A DNA stretch of 64,000 nucleotides from SIAQ01 sp963767835. Lineage in GTDB: Bacteria; Planctomycetota; Planctomycetia; Gemmatales; Gemmataceae. The stretch covers positions 62,001-126,000 of the forward strand of contig CAVYFY010000015.1 in the NCBI GenBank assembly GCA_963767835.1, written 5' to 3'. The position numbers and the translations under genes are program-made. The notes beneath the pieces are model-generated. The model was not told where the DNA came from. It was given only the letters and a program-made list of their open reading frames with translations, and ran no database searches. Positions 27,046 through 35,591 of this stretch are shown in pieces. Each line of letters starts with the position of its first letter. Within the stretch, counting starts at the first letter, position 1.

Positions 27046-28491
27046 ATGCTTCAGCGCCACAAAATCCCGACGATCTTCAACATCTACATGCTTGACGTGA
27101 TTTGCTGCGCGCTGGGCTGCGTCGTGCTTCTCTGGCAAGTCGCGCATCAGGAAGCCGAACAGCAGACGGCCGACGCCAAGGAATCGCACGCGGAGGCGCT
27201 CAAGCAAGCCGACGCTGCCATCCGGGCACGCCTTCAGTACGAGAAGGCCCAGCAGGACTTGCTGTCCGCATCCAGCGATGTCATGCAGTTGCAAGCGGAT
27301 GTGACGGCCTGGAAGCAGAAACATCAACAACTTACCCAAGCGTTGGCAGCAACGCAGAAGGATCGCGACAAAACGCAGGGGGCATTGAACGTCAGCACCG
27401 ATCAGCGCAAGAAGCTCGAGACCGACCTGGCGAAACTGCTGGCCGAGCAGAAGAAAACGTCGGCCGATCTCGCCGGGGCCAACAAGAGCAATGCCGATCT
27501 GCTTGCCAAGATTTCCTCAGCCGACAAGAAAGCGAAAGATCAAGCAGCGGCAGTCGCGCTTTCCGAAGAGACCGCCCGCAAGCTGCAAAAATTGCTCGAC
27601 ACCATCGCAGTGGATAGCAAGGACGCCCAGGCGAAATTGAAGCTGGCCGATTTGCAGCTCAAGATGCGCGAGCAGGATCTCGAGCGCGCCCGCGTGGAGC
27701 TTGCCGAGCTAGCCGCGTCGAAGAACAAGCTGGCCAAGTCGGTCTCCGGCGGGGCCAAAGATCTCACCGAGGCCAAGGGACAAGTCGCCGCCCTTACCGC
27801 GGAGCGGGATCAGCTCAAGGACAAGCTGGTCGGCGTCAACCGCAAGCTCGATTCCCTCAAAGCCGACGCTGAGCAGCGCTTCGCCGGCGTCCCGCTCACC
27901 GGCGAAAGCGTCGTCTTCCTCATCGATATTTCCGGCAGCATGACCATGAAGGACGAGAATACGGAAGACCCCGAAAAATGGCCGTTCCTGTGTGACACCC
28001 TGATGAAGCTCATGCAGAGCATCCCGACCATGCAGCGCTTCCAGGTAATTCTCTTCTCCGATAAGACGCGCTACCTCTTCGGCAGCCGCGATTCCTGGCT
28101 CAAATACGAAGGCCACGCCACGGCTAAATTGACGCGCGATGCCCTTCGCAAGGTCAAGGTCGAAGGAGGAACCAACATGGAGGAAGGCTTCGAAGAAGCA
28201 TTTCGCTTCCGCAAGCTCAAGCTCGACACGATCTATCTTTTCTCCGATGGCTTGCCCAACATCGGCTCCGGCGTCCCCGCCAGCATCCGCAATCCGACCG
28301 AGGAGCAGCGCAACTCGTTCATGGGCAAGTTTGTCCGCGACAAGCTCAAGACCGATTGGAATCGTCCGCAAGAGGGGATGAACGACGTGCGCATCAATGC
28401 TGTAGGGTTCTTCTTCGAGAGCCCGGATGTCGGCGCGTTCCTATGGGCGATGGCGCGAGAGCATCGCGGGGCATTCGTGGGGCTGCGGTAA
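27046..28491 (+). CDS. TM, coiled-coil and VWA protein; candidate stator B subunit
   Basis: The 481-residue protein starts MLQRHKIPTIFNIYM at ATG 27046. One membrane helix follows (about residues 15-32), with Asp17 at its start in LDVICCALGC, the place of the proton-carrying Asp in MotB/ExbD/TolR. Residues ~35-285 are a long heptad coiled coil. The C-terminal ~190 residues are a VWA domain with an intact MIDAS (DISGSM near 293, GGTNMEEGF, FSDGLPNIG). The VWA replaces the usual OmpA- or TonB-type output domain. It is the third gene of the cassette beginning at 24925. Confidence 0.8.
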   Translation: MLQRHKIPTIFNIYMLDVICCALGCVVLLWQVAHQEAEQQTADAKESHAEALKQADAAIRARLQYEKAQQDLLSASSDVMQLQADVTAWKQKHQQLTQALAATQKDRDKTQGALNVSTDQRKKLETDLAKLLAEQKKTSADLAGANKSNADLLAKISSADKKAKDQAAAVALSEETARKLQKLLDTIAVDSKDAQAKLKLADLQLKMREQDLERARVELAELAASKNKLAKSVSGGAKDLTEAKGQVAALTAERDQLKDKLVGVNRKLDSLKADAEQRFAGVPLTGESVVFLIDISGSMTMKDENTEDPEKWPFLCDTLMKLMQSIPTMQRFQVILFSDKTRYLFGSRDSWLKYEGHATAKLTRDALRKVKVEGGTNMEEGFEEAFRFRKLKLDTIYLFSDGLPNIGSGVPASIRNPTEEQRNSFMGKFVRDKLKTDWNRPQEGMNDVRINAVGFFFESPDVGAFLWAMAREHRGAFVGLR

Positions 28492-28541
28492 TCCCCCCAC
28501 GAGGCGAGGCTAATGATGGTCCAGAACTAAATCGCGTATGC

Positions 28542-28628
28542 GGGAGGGCGAGGCTCCCGCCGAGCCGGAAGCGCCGGGAGTCTTCAGGATTCACGGCTCG
28601 GCAGGAGCTTCGCCCGCCTCGCCCTCCC
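28542..28628. repeat. Dispersed palindrome (GGGAGGGCGAGG family)
   Basis: The left arm at 28542-28566 (GGGAGGGCGAGGCTCCCGCC...) pairs imperfectly with 28595-28628 (GGCTCGGCAGGAGCTTCGCC...CCCTCCC). It fills most of the gap between two convergent genes, so it could also act as a transcription terminator. Confidence 0.7.
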
Positions 28629-28661
28629 CGACTTCATGCGCTTTCTAAAGTTCGCTGACCA

Positions 28662-29471
28662 TCAAGGAAACAACATTCCCAAACCGACGATGGCGCCTGC
28701 TTCGCCGACGAGGCCCGTGACGCTGAATTTCTCGCACGAGACGGTGAACGGCGCTGGATCGCCGGGCAGGCACTTGCCGAGGCTGCTCTCGTTGCGATCG
28801 CGCAGATCGGACCAGATATGATAGGGGGCCATGGCCACGTCATAGTAGAAAACGCCCAGGCTGACGAGCGGCTGGGCCACGCCGAGATCGTAGAGGTTGC
28901 GCTCGAAGTTCGGTTGTTCGAACAAAAGCCGACGATGCACGAGGTAGCACGGCTCCACGGTTGTCGTCCCTGGGGCAAATGGCCGTTTGGTGCGCGGATC
29001 GAGGCGCGGATAACTCGGCTGCACGTAGGATTCCCTGCTGACAATCGGCTCGTCGGCGGGGAAGAGGGCGGGAATCGAACCGGGATTTCTTTTCGCGTCC
29101 TGGCGAATGCGTTCGTAAAACTGCGCTTCCGACTCACGATTGAACAGCCGCTGGTATCCAGGTAGCTCCGAGCGCAGTGTAATGAAGTCCGCTGTCGCCT
29201 CAGGGCGCGGTTGCGCGACCGGCGGCATGGCAGGCTGCGCGACGGGTTGCGGCGCCACCGGCGCTTGGACAGGCAGAGCCGGGATCGGCACAAACGGCGG
29301 CGCCGGCGGCAGGCTCACGTTGACCACGCCGCTCCCCGGCCGTTGGCCCACCGGCACGAATTTCGGCGTCACCACCGATTCGGTCGGCGGCGGCAGATAA
29401 ACCTGAGTCTGAGCCTGCACGCTCATAACGCCCATCCACCAGGCGGCAATAATCAGGCTAATGATCGTCAT
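28662..29471 (-). CDS. Secreted proline-rich protein, unknown
   Basis: The chosen ATG at 29471 gives a signal-peptide-like start (MTIISLIIAAWWMGVMSVQA) and 269 residues. It lies within the last codons of guaB, so translation is probably coupled. A Pro/Val/Ala-rich linker (~residues 25-95) precedes a globular domain with YERIRQDAKRNPGSIPALFP, CYLVHRRLLFEQPNFERNLY and a C-terminal GLVGEAGAIVGLGMLF. The latter half resembles periplasmic or envelope proteins common in planctomycetes. The function is unknown. Confidence 0.65.
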   Translation of the reverse strand: MTIISLIIAAWWMGVMSVQAQTQVYLPPPTESVVTPKFVPVGQRPGSGVVNVSLPPAPPFVPIPALPVQAPVAPQPVAQPAMPPVAQPRPEATADFITLRSELPGYQRLFNRESEAQFYERIRQDAKRNPGSIPALFPADEPIVSRESYVQPSYPRLDPRTKRPFAPGTTTVEPCYLVHRRLLFEQPNFERNLYDLGVAQPLVSLGVFYYDVAMAPYHIWSDLRDRNESSLGKCLPGDPAPFTVSCEKFSVTGLVGEAGAIVGLGMLFP

Positions 29472-30957
29472 TACCCATTTGGCTCGCCAGGCGCGACGAG
29501 TAATTGGGCGCTTCCTGCGTAATGAGAATGTCATGTGGATGGCTCTCCTGCACCGAGGCCCCGCTCACGAGAATGAACCCGGGCCGCGTCCGCAATTCTT
29601 CCACGTTCCGTGTGCCGCAATATCCCATGCCAGCCCGCAAGCCGCCCGTCAGTTGATAGATGAACGGCGACAGGTTGCCCTTGTAAGGCACGCGCCCTTC
29701 GACCCCTTCGGGCACCAGCTTCCCGGTCGTGCTTCCCGGTTGCCGATAGCGATCGCTCGACCCGGCGACCATCGCCCCGATCGAGCCCATGCCGCGATAG
29801 ACCTTGAAGCTTCGTCCCTTGTAGATGATGAGCTGCCCGGGGCTCTCGGCCAGTCCCGCGAGCAAGCTGCCCAACATAACCGTGTGCGCCCCGGCGGCGA
29901 GCGCCTTGACGATGTCGCCGGAGTAGCGGATGCCGCCGTCGGCGACAACCGGCACGCCTGAACCCTTGAGCCCCGCACACGCATTGCCGATCGCCGTGAT
30001 CTGCGGCACGCCGACGCCGGAGATAACCCGCGTCGTACAGATCGACCCTGGCCCAATGCCGACTTTGACCGCATCGGCTCCCGCATCCAAGAGCGCCTTG
30101 GCGCCGGCGGCGGTGGCGACATTGCCGGCGATCACGTCGATGTCGTGGCTCTTCTTGAGCGCCTTGACCGTTTCGATGACGTTGCTGGTATGCCCGTGGG
30201 CCGAATCGACCACCAGCACGTCCACGTCGGCCTTGACGAGCGCTTCGGCCCGTTCATAATCGTGAACGCCGACCGCCGCCCCCGCCCGTAACCGGCCGCG
30301 CTGGTCCTTGCACGCCGACGGGAAGGCGCTCATCTTGTCGATGTCGCGAATGGTGATCAGGCCTCTCAGTCTATATTTTTCGTCAACTAACAATAATTTC
30401 TCGACTTTATTTTCCGTCAAAATCCGTTCAGCCGCTTCAAGCGTTGTATTTTCCGGGGCCGTGACCAGGTTTTCCCGAGTCATAACCTCGGCGAGACGCC
30501 GATGATTCTCGGTGATGAAACGCAGATCGCGTTTGGTAATGATGCCTTTGAGATGCCCGTCGATGGTGATCGGAATGCCTGAGATGTGCTGGACTTCCAT
30601 GATTTTGCGGGCAGTCTCGACGGTTTCATCGGGGCTCAGGGTGACGGGATCGGTGATGATGCCGTTCTCGCTCCGCTTCACCTTCTCCACTTCGCGGGCC
30701 TGAGCCTGGATTGCCATGTTTTTGTGGATGATGCCGATCCCCCCCTCTTGCGCCAATGCGATGGCCAACTCGCTCTCGGTCACCGTATCCATCGGCGAGG
30801 AGACAATGGGGATATTGAGGCGAATGCGGCGAGTCAGCATCGTGCGCACATCGACATCGCGAGGCAACACGTCGCTGTAGCCCGGTTCGAGAAGAACATC
30901 GTCGAAGGTGATTCCTTGATAAGCGATACGATCCTGCAACGGCAAGCGGTCGAACAT
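29458..30957 (-). CDS. guaB: Inosine-5'-monophosphate dehydrogenase
   Basis: The ATG at 30957 (MFDRLPLQDRIAYQGITFDD) gives 499 residues, normal size. IMPDH oxidises IMP to XMP with NAD+, the committed step of GMP synthesis. Visible are VSSPMDTVTE, two CBS domains (about residues 95-215: ISGIPITIDGHLKGIITKRD and EKLLLVDEKYRLRGLIT), the catalytic-Cys loop GIGPGSICTTR, VVADGGIRYSGD and the flap RGMGSIGAM. The frame is intact. The gene end overlaps the downstream secreted-protein gene by 14 bases. Confidence 0.97.
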   Translation of the reverse strand: MFDRLPLQDRIAYQGITFDDVLLEPGYSDVLPRDVDVRTMLTRRIRLNIPIVSSPMDTVTESELAIALAQEGGIGIIHKNMAIQAQAREVEKVKRSENGIITDPVTLSPDETVETARKIMEVQHISGIPITIDGHLKGIITKRDLRFITENHRRLAEVMTRENLVTAPENTTLEAAERILTENKVEKLLLVDEKYRLRGLITIRDIDKMSAFPSACKDQRGRLRAGAAVGVHDYERAEALVKADVDVLVVDSAHGHTSNVIETVKALKKSHDIDVIAGNVATAAGAKALLDAGADAVKVGIGPGSICTTRVISGVGVPQITAIGNACAGLKGSGVPVVADGGIRYSGDIVKALAAGAHTVMLGSLLAGLAESPGQLIIYKGRSFKVYRGMGSIGAMVAGSSDRYRQPGSTTGKLVPEGVEGRVPYKGNLSPFIYQLTGGLRAGMGYCGTRNVEELRTRPGFILVSGASVQESHPHDILITQEAPNYSSRLASQMGNDDH

Positions 30958-31106
30958 GGTGAAAGCTCCAAGGGGCGATGGAGATTTCTTGGTTATTATA
31001 GGGCGCACCGGCGTTTGGCGTTTTTTCTTGTCCCCTGCTGCGCGGATTTGCGGATTGACGATGCGGCGGTCCCTTGCAGATAATCACTCCAGAAGGAGAT
31101 TCAGCG

Positions 31107-31424
31107 ATGGCGATCACGAAAAAAGCGAAACCGAAGAAAAGGGTGTCGGCCCATCCCAATACCTGGCGCGACGCAGTTCGTATGTATCTCTCGAAGGTGC
31201 CGACGGTCGATGCGGTTTTCGTCAAAGAGGGGAACGAGACGGTCCATGTCTCCTCGCTCGTCAAGGAGCACCGCGACAAATATTACCGCGGCCTCTATCG
31301 CCAGGAACAGCGAGTCATGAATGAGTATCCCGAAATCTCGTTTGAATTTCACACCTGGGCCCATCAAGGCCGCGATCCGAGCAAGCCAGGTCCCTGGGGC
31401 ACCGAATTGGTATACCTGCGATGA
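31107..31424 (+). CDS. Small protein paired with a HEPN-like gene
   Basis: A 105-residue protein starts at ATG 31107 with AAGGAG nine bases upstream. The N-terminus is lysine-rich (AITKKAKPKKRVSAHP). The rest is a small alpha/beta domain (VDAVFVKEGNETVHVSSLV, EYPEISFEFHTWAHQGRDP). The layout, a short strand-rich protein ahead of a HEPN protein with ATGA overlap, recalls two-gene nucleotidyltransferase/HEPN modules, but the GS...DxD motif is not clear. Toxin-antitoxin function is possible, not shown. Confidence 0.55.
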   Translation: MAITKKAKPKKRVSAHPNTWRDAVRMYLSKVPTVDAVFVKEGNETVHVSSLVKEHRDKYYRGLYRQEQRVMNEYPEISFEFHTWAHQGRDPSKPGPWGTELVYLR

Positions 31425-31810
31425 TGAGCGACGACGCGGCCAAGCACCACGCGCTTTACCTTGCGAATATTACCCTCGCGGAATCAATGGACGAGCTCTT
31501 GCCGAGTCCACGCGGGTGGAGTTGCGTCGTTCGCTTTTACGCAGCGGTGCATCTAATGAATGCCCACCTGGTCGATAAGCAGAATATCGTCTTTGATCCC
31601 GCCGCGACCGAACACAAAGACCGAGCATACGCGATGGCAAAGTGTCCCGAACTGCGTGACGCTCCCGCAATTTATCGGCGGCTCAAAGCCCTCAGCGAAT
31701 CAGTGCGCTACGATGTCAATTATGCATATGCTGACGAAGACCGACTTGCGGCCATCGCCTGGTTGACAAAAATCGCCGCGATCGTGGAGCCGAAGCTCAA
31801 GAAACGCTAA
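31421..31810 (+). CDS. HEPN-like helical protein
   Basis: A 129-residue helical protein overlaps the previous gene by four bases (ATGA). The segment RGWSCVVRFYAAVHLMNAHL is the second-helix pattern of HEPN-fold proteins. A later EHKDRAYAMAKCPELRDA and SESVRYDVNYAY complete a four-helix arrangement. The catalytic RX4-6H of RNase-type HEPN toxins is not obvious, so it may be a non-catalytic substrate- or nucleotide-binding version. Coupling to the upstream gene supports joint function. Confidence 0.6.
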   Translation: MMSDDAAKHHALYLANITLAESMDELLPSPRGWSCVVRFYAAVHLMNAHLVDKQNIVFDPAATEHKDRAYAMAKCPELRDAPAIYRRLKALSESVRYDVNYAYADEDRLAAIAWLTKIAAIVEPKLKKR

Positions 31811-31827
31811 CCCCCGGAGTCTCTCCC

Positions 31828-32838
31828 ATGGCACGGCATCTCGGTTGGATCGCCTTCCTGGCATTTATCGCTTTTGTTCCGATGGCTCAATCGCAAGGAG
31901 GCAAATCTTTGCAAATCAAAACCAGCGAATACCGCTTCGATTTTCTGATCGGCAACGATATCGTGACCAGCTATCAGACAGACTCCAAATACGCCAAGCC
32001 GATTTTCTGGCCCCTCAATGCACCTGGCGGCATCCCCCTGACACGCAATTATCCGCCGCCGGAAGGGCAGGCTAAAGATCACCCGCATCAGAAGTCCGCG
32101 TGGTTTTGCCACGGCGATGTCATTCCCGAAGGTATCGAGCTGAAGACAAAGATCAAGGGAGTCGAAGGCGTCGATTTCTGGTCCGAAGCCAAGGGGCACG
32201 GGGTTATTCAAAGCGGCCCCGCGGGATTGCCACTCTCGGATACCGTACAAAAAGGCTGCACCGGGATGTGCCAAATGCTGGAATGGCAGACTGCGGATGG
32301 GCAGAAGATTATGAAGGAGGGTCGCAGGATCGCCCTTCACGACCTCGGCAAAGCCCACCTCATTGTCGTCAACATCGACCTGCACGCCAGCGTTTGTCCG
32401 ATCACCTTCGGCGACACCAAGGAAGGCAGCTTCGGCGTTCGCATCAACGATGTCATCAACGCGGCCACGGGCAAAGGCAAGATCCAGAACGCCGACGGCA
32501 AGATCGGCGAAAAAGAGTGCTGGGGCCGACGCTCCGCCTGGTGCGATTACTCCGGGCCCATCGACGGCAAAGTCGTCGGTTTGGCGATCTTCGACGATCC
32601 GAAAAATATCCCCGCCTGCTGGCACGTGCGCGGCTACGGCTTGATGGCCGCCAACCCATTTGGCCGCGCCAAGCACGCCGAGTTCCCCGGCGTCAAAGGC
32701 AACAACGATCTGGTTCGGCTCAAGAAAGGCGAGCACCTGCATTTGCGTTATGGCATGTTGCTGCACACCGGCGATGCCATCAGCGGCGAAGTGGCGGAGC
32801 ATTTTAAGCGATTCGTCGAATTGCGCGCGAAAGAGTAA
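31828..32838 (+). CDS. DUF6807 / 'PmoA family' secreted protein
   Basis: This 336-residue protein has a cleavable signal peptide (HLGWIAFLAFIAFVPMAQSQ). The beta-sandwich body is typical of the DUF6807/PmoA-named family abundant in planctomycetes: FWPLNAPGGIPLTRNYP, KDHPHQKSAWFCHGDV, GRRSAWCDYSGPIDGKVVG and HARG-like CWHVRGYGLMAANPFG. Conserved His/Trp residues line a putative sugar-binding cleft. The 'methane oxygenase' name is a misnomer, since there is no copper methane monooxygenase sequence. A carbohydrate role is likely but unproven. Confidence 0.8.
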   Translation: MARHLGWIAFLAFIAFVPMAQSQGGKSLQIKTSEYRFDFLIGNDIVTSYQTDSKYAKPIFWPLNAPGGIPLTRNYPPPEGQAKDHPHQKSAWFCHGDVIPEGIELKTKIKGVEGVDFWSEAKGHGVIQSGPAGLPLSDTVQKGCTGMCQMLEWQTADGQKIMKEGRRIALHDLGKAHLIVVNIDLHASVCPITFGDTKEGSFGVRINDVINAATGKGKIQNADGKIGEKECWGRRSAWCDYSGPIDGKVVGLAIFDDPKNIPACWHVRGYGLMAANPFGRAKHAEFPGVKGNNDLVRLKKGEHLHLRYGMLLHTGDAISGEVAEHFKRFVELRAKE

Positions 32839-32871
32839 TGTTGCGCTCCAGGGTGGTATAATGATCGGACC

Positions 32872-35540
32872 ATGCCGAACAAGATCACATTGCCATTGCT
32901 ATCGGAAGCGCCGCCGCCTAGCCCCGCGTCCTGGGAAGGGATGACGGTGCTTGGCCCGTTGCCCGATGCGCCGGAGCCGATTTCGCCGCAGGGGGCGTAC
33001 AACCCGATCGCGCCGGAAGCGCCGCTGTCGGTGCCGCTTCTCGCGGAAATAGCGCCGCGCAACGTCGAGTTGCTGGCGCCGGCGGGCGGACTGGATGCGG
33101 CATTCGCGGCCTTTCACTTCGGCGCCGATGCTGTCTATCTCGGCTTGAAGAAATTCTCGGCCCGCGCGGAAGCGGAGAATTTCACGCTCGAGGAACTCGA
33201 CGAAATCACCGCCTACGCCCATTCGCTGACGCCGGCCCGGCGCGTCTTTGTCACCATCAACACGCTGATTCGCCAGGATGAATTGAGCGAGTTGGTCGAA
33301 TCGCTCTTCGCCTTGCGCGAAATCGGCGTCGATGCGGTCATCCTGCAAGATCTCGGCGTTTACCGGGCGATTCGCCACTTTTTCCCGGTGCTCGAATTGC
33401 ACGGCAGCACGCAGATGGCGGTGCACAACCGCGCCGGGGCTGAAACACTGACCCGGCTCGGTTTCGCGCGCGTCGTGCTGGCCCGCGAGCTGACGTTCGA
33501 GGAAGTCAACGATATCACGAGCAGCGCGGGCGTCGAGACCGAGGTTTTCATCCATGGCGCCCTCTGCTATTCCTACAGCGGCTTGTGCCTGTTCTCCGCA
33601 CAGACGCTGGGCCGCAGCGGCAACCGGGGCAAGTGCGCCTATTCTTGCCGCGATTCCTACGATGTCGCCGACGCCCCCTTGACGCTGCGCGACGGCAGCC
33701 CCGTGCGGCGCGATCCAAGCCAGGGCTTTCCGTTTTCGATGAAGGACCTCGCCCTGCCCGATCACATGCCGGCCCTGCGAGCCGCGGGGGTGTCGTGCTT
33801 CAAGATCGAGGGCCGCAAGAAAAGCCCGCTCTACGTCGCCACCACCACCGATTATTACCGCAAATTGCTCGATGGCACCATGAAGCCGGACGATCGGCCC
33901 ATTGTCGAAGCCGACTTGCAAACCGTGTTCAGCCGGCCCTGGACCCGGCTGTTCGTGCAATCGCACCAGGACAAGGAAGTCGCCGACCGCGATACCGTCG
34001 GCCATCGCGGCACGCTGATCGGGCACGTCAAGGACATCGCGGGACCGAAGCGTGAGCCGCGCTTGCGATTTCGTTCCACCCGCGCGTTGCAGCGGCATGA
34101 TGGCTTGCAAATCGACTTGCCGATCCTGGGCAAACCATTCGGCTTCGCGGTCGATCATCTCTGGCTTGCCGGCGCTCCGCAGCGCGAAGTGATCGAGACG
34201 CCCGCCGGTGCGCTGGTCGAAGTCGGCCTGCCCGCGGATGCGCCGGAGATCCCGCACGGCGCGCCGGTGTATTGCTCGTCATCGCAGGCGGTCAAGCAGC
34301 GCTATCGCCACGAGCGGCCCAAGCCGGGATTGTGGCACGGCCGCCAGCCATTACACATTGACGCGGTTTTGACGCGGGATCGGCTGGTGGTGTCGGCACG
34401 GACGCAATGCGGCTCGAGGTTGAGCGATCCTTGCCCGGCCCATTCCCGAAAGCGGATGATCTCGCGGCGATGGAGCGGACCGTGCGCGGCTGTTTCGCCC
34501 GGCTGGGGCAGAGCCGGTTTCGCCTGGAATCGCTGACGTGGACCAATGAAGCGGGCGGGTTCGTGCCAGTGTCACAGCTCAATCAGCTTCGCCGCGACTT
34601 GATTGACGATTTGGATGCGGCGATAGAGGAACAGCGGCGAAGCGATGTTGCGAAAATCAACGATACTGTGAGCGCGAAGCCGCAAGCGGTGCGGGCCACG
34701 GAAGCGTTTCGCTGGTCAATCAAGGTGGATCGGATCGGCTTTCTCCATGCGTTCGCCGACGAGGATTGGCGCGATCTCGATGAAGTCGTTATCGATATCA
34801 CGCGCGATCATCCGACGCTGTTGCGCGAACGGCTATCGCAACTTGGCCCCCGGATCGGCCGGGACCGCATCCGCCTGGCACTGCCGGCCTTGACGCGGGC
34901 CTGGGAAGAAAAAGGGCTGCTGCACAAGATTGCGATGTTCCAGGCCGACGGCTGGCGCAAATGGGAGGCGGCGAATCTCTCCGCCTGGCATTATCTCGGC
35001 GTCGATCCGGATGCTCCGAACGGCTCGCTCGATCTGGCAACCGACTGGTCGATCTATGTCATCAATCGGCTCGCGGCTTTGCAAGGTCTCGACATGGGCG
35101 CGACACGTTTCGCGCTGTCGCCGGAGGACGGGTTCGCCAACGCTCGCACGCTGTGGCAGGAATTCGGCGCTCAGTCCGTGCTGATCGTTTACCAGGACAC
35201 GCCGCAGTTCCTGGCTGAATCGTGCGCCTATGCGAACCTGATCGGCGGCTGCCCCGGCAAGGCGAATTGCCGATTCGAGAGCATGGAGATGGTGTCCAGC
35301 CACGGCGAGCGCGTGACGGCCCTGGATTATCATTGCCGCACGATCGTGCTGAACCAGGGGCCTTTCTGTCTTTCGACGCGCCTGCCGGAGCTGGCGAAAG
35401 CGGGGGCGATCTCGTTGCGGGCCGATTTTCTCTATCGCCCGTATGAGCCGGCGATGGTGCGCGAGCTCTGGCGTCAGGTGCGCGGCGGTCGGCCCGTTCC
35501 GGGTGGTCACGCGGCCAATTTCGATCGAGGAATGTTGTGA
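32872..35540 (+). CDS. Peptidase U32-family protein (one frame break)
   Basis: The first frame (32872-34400) carries the U32 fold: VELLAPAGGLDAAFAAFHFG, ADAVYLGLKKFSARAEAENF, the GALCYSYSGLCLFSA and GNRGKCAYSCRDSY cysteines, and FKIEGRKKSPLYV. The second frame (from ~34405) continues the C-terminal U32 region with CPGKANCRFESMEM and DYHCRTIVLN. One missing base near 34405 explains the break. The corrected protein is ~889 residues. Bacterial U32 proteins characterised so far act in tRNA/23S rRNA hydroxylation or ubiquinone hydroxylation, or are putative collagenases. The long two-part form resembles RlhA-like members. Confidence 0.85.
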
Positions 35541-35584
35541 GCCGCGCACGAAGTAAGCGTGGCCGCTTCCTTCGTGCGCGGCTC
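35539..35584. terminator. Strong hairpin between convergent genes
   Basis: A perfect 15-bp stem (GAGCCGCGCACGAAG at 35539-35553 against 35570-35584) overlaps the U32 stop and precedes CTTCTTGT. It lies between convergent genes ending at 35540 and 35592, so it could end transcription from both sides. The U tract is imperfect. Confidence 0.6.
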
Positions 35585-35591
35585 CTTCTTG

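Noticed and set aside
24925..28491. Zorya anti-phage system
   Set aside because: There is a MotA-like gene and a B-subunit-like helix, but no ZorC, no ZorD helicase or ZorE nuclease, and the partner ends in VWA rather than an OmpA-type domain.
31828..32838. Particulate methane monooxygenase subunit
   Set aside because: The 'PmoA family' label is a naming artefact; the protein is soluble and secreted, with no membrane helices or copper ligands.
32899..34257. 452-codon minus-strand open frame
   Set aside because: Antisense to the U32 peptidase gene, which carries recognisable family motifs.
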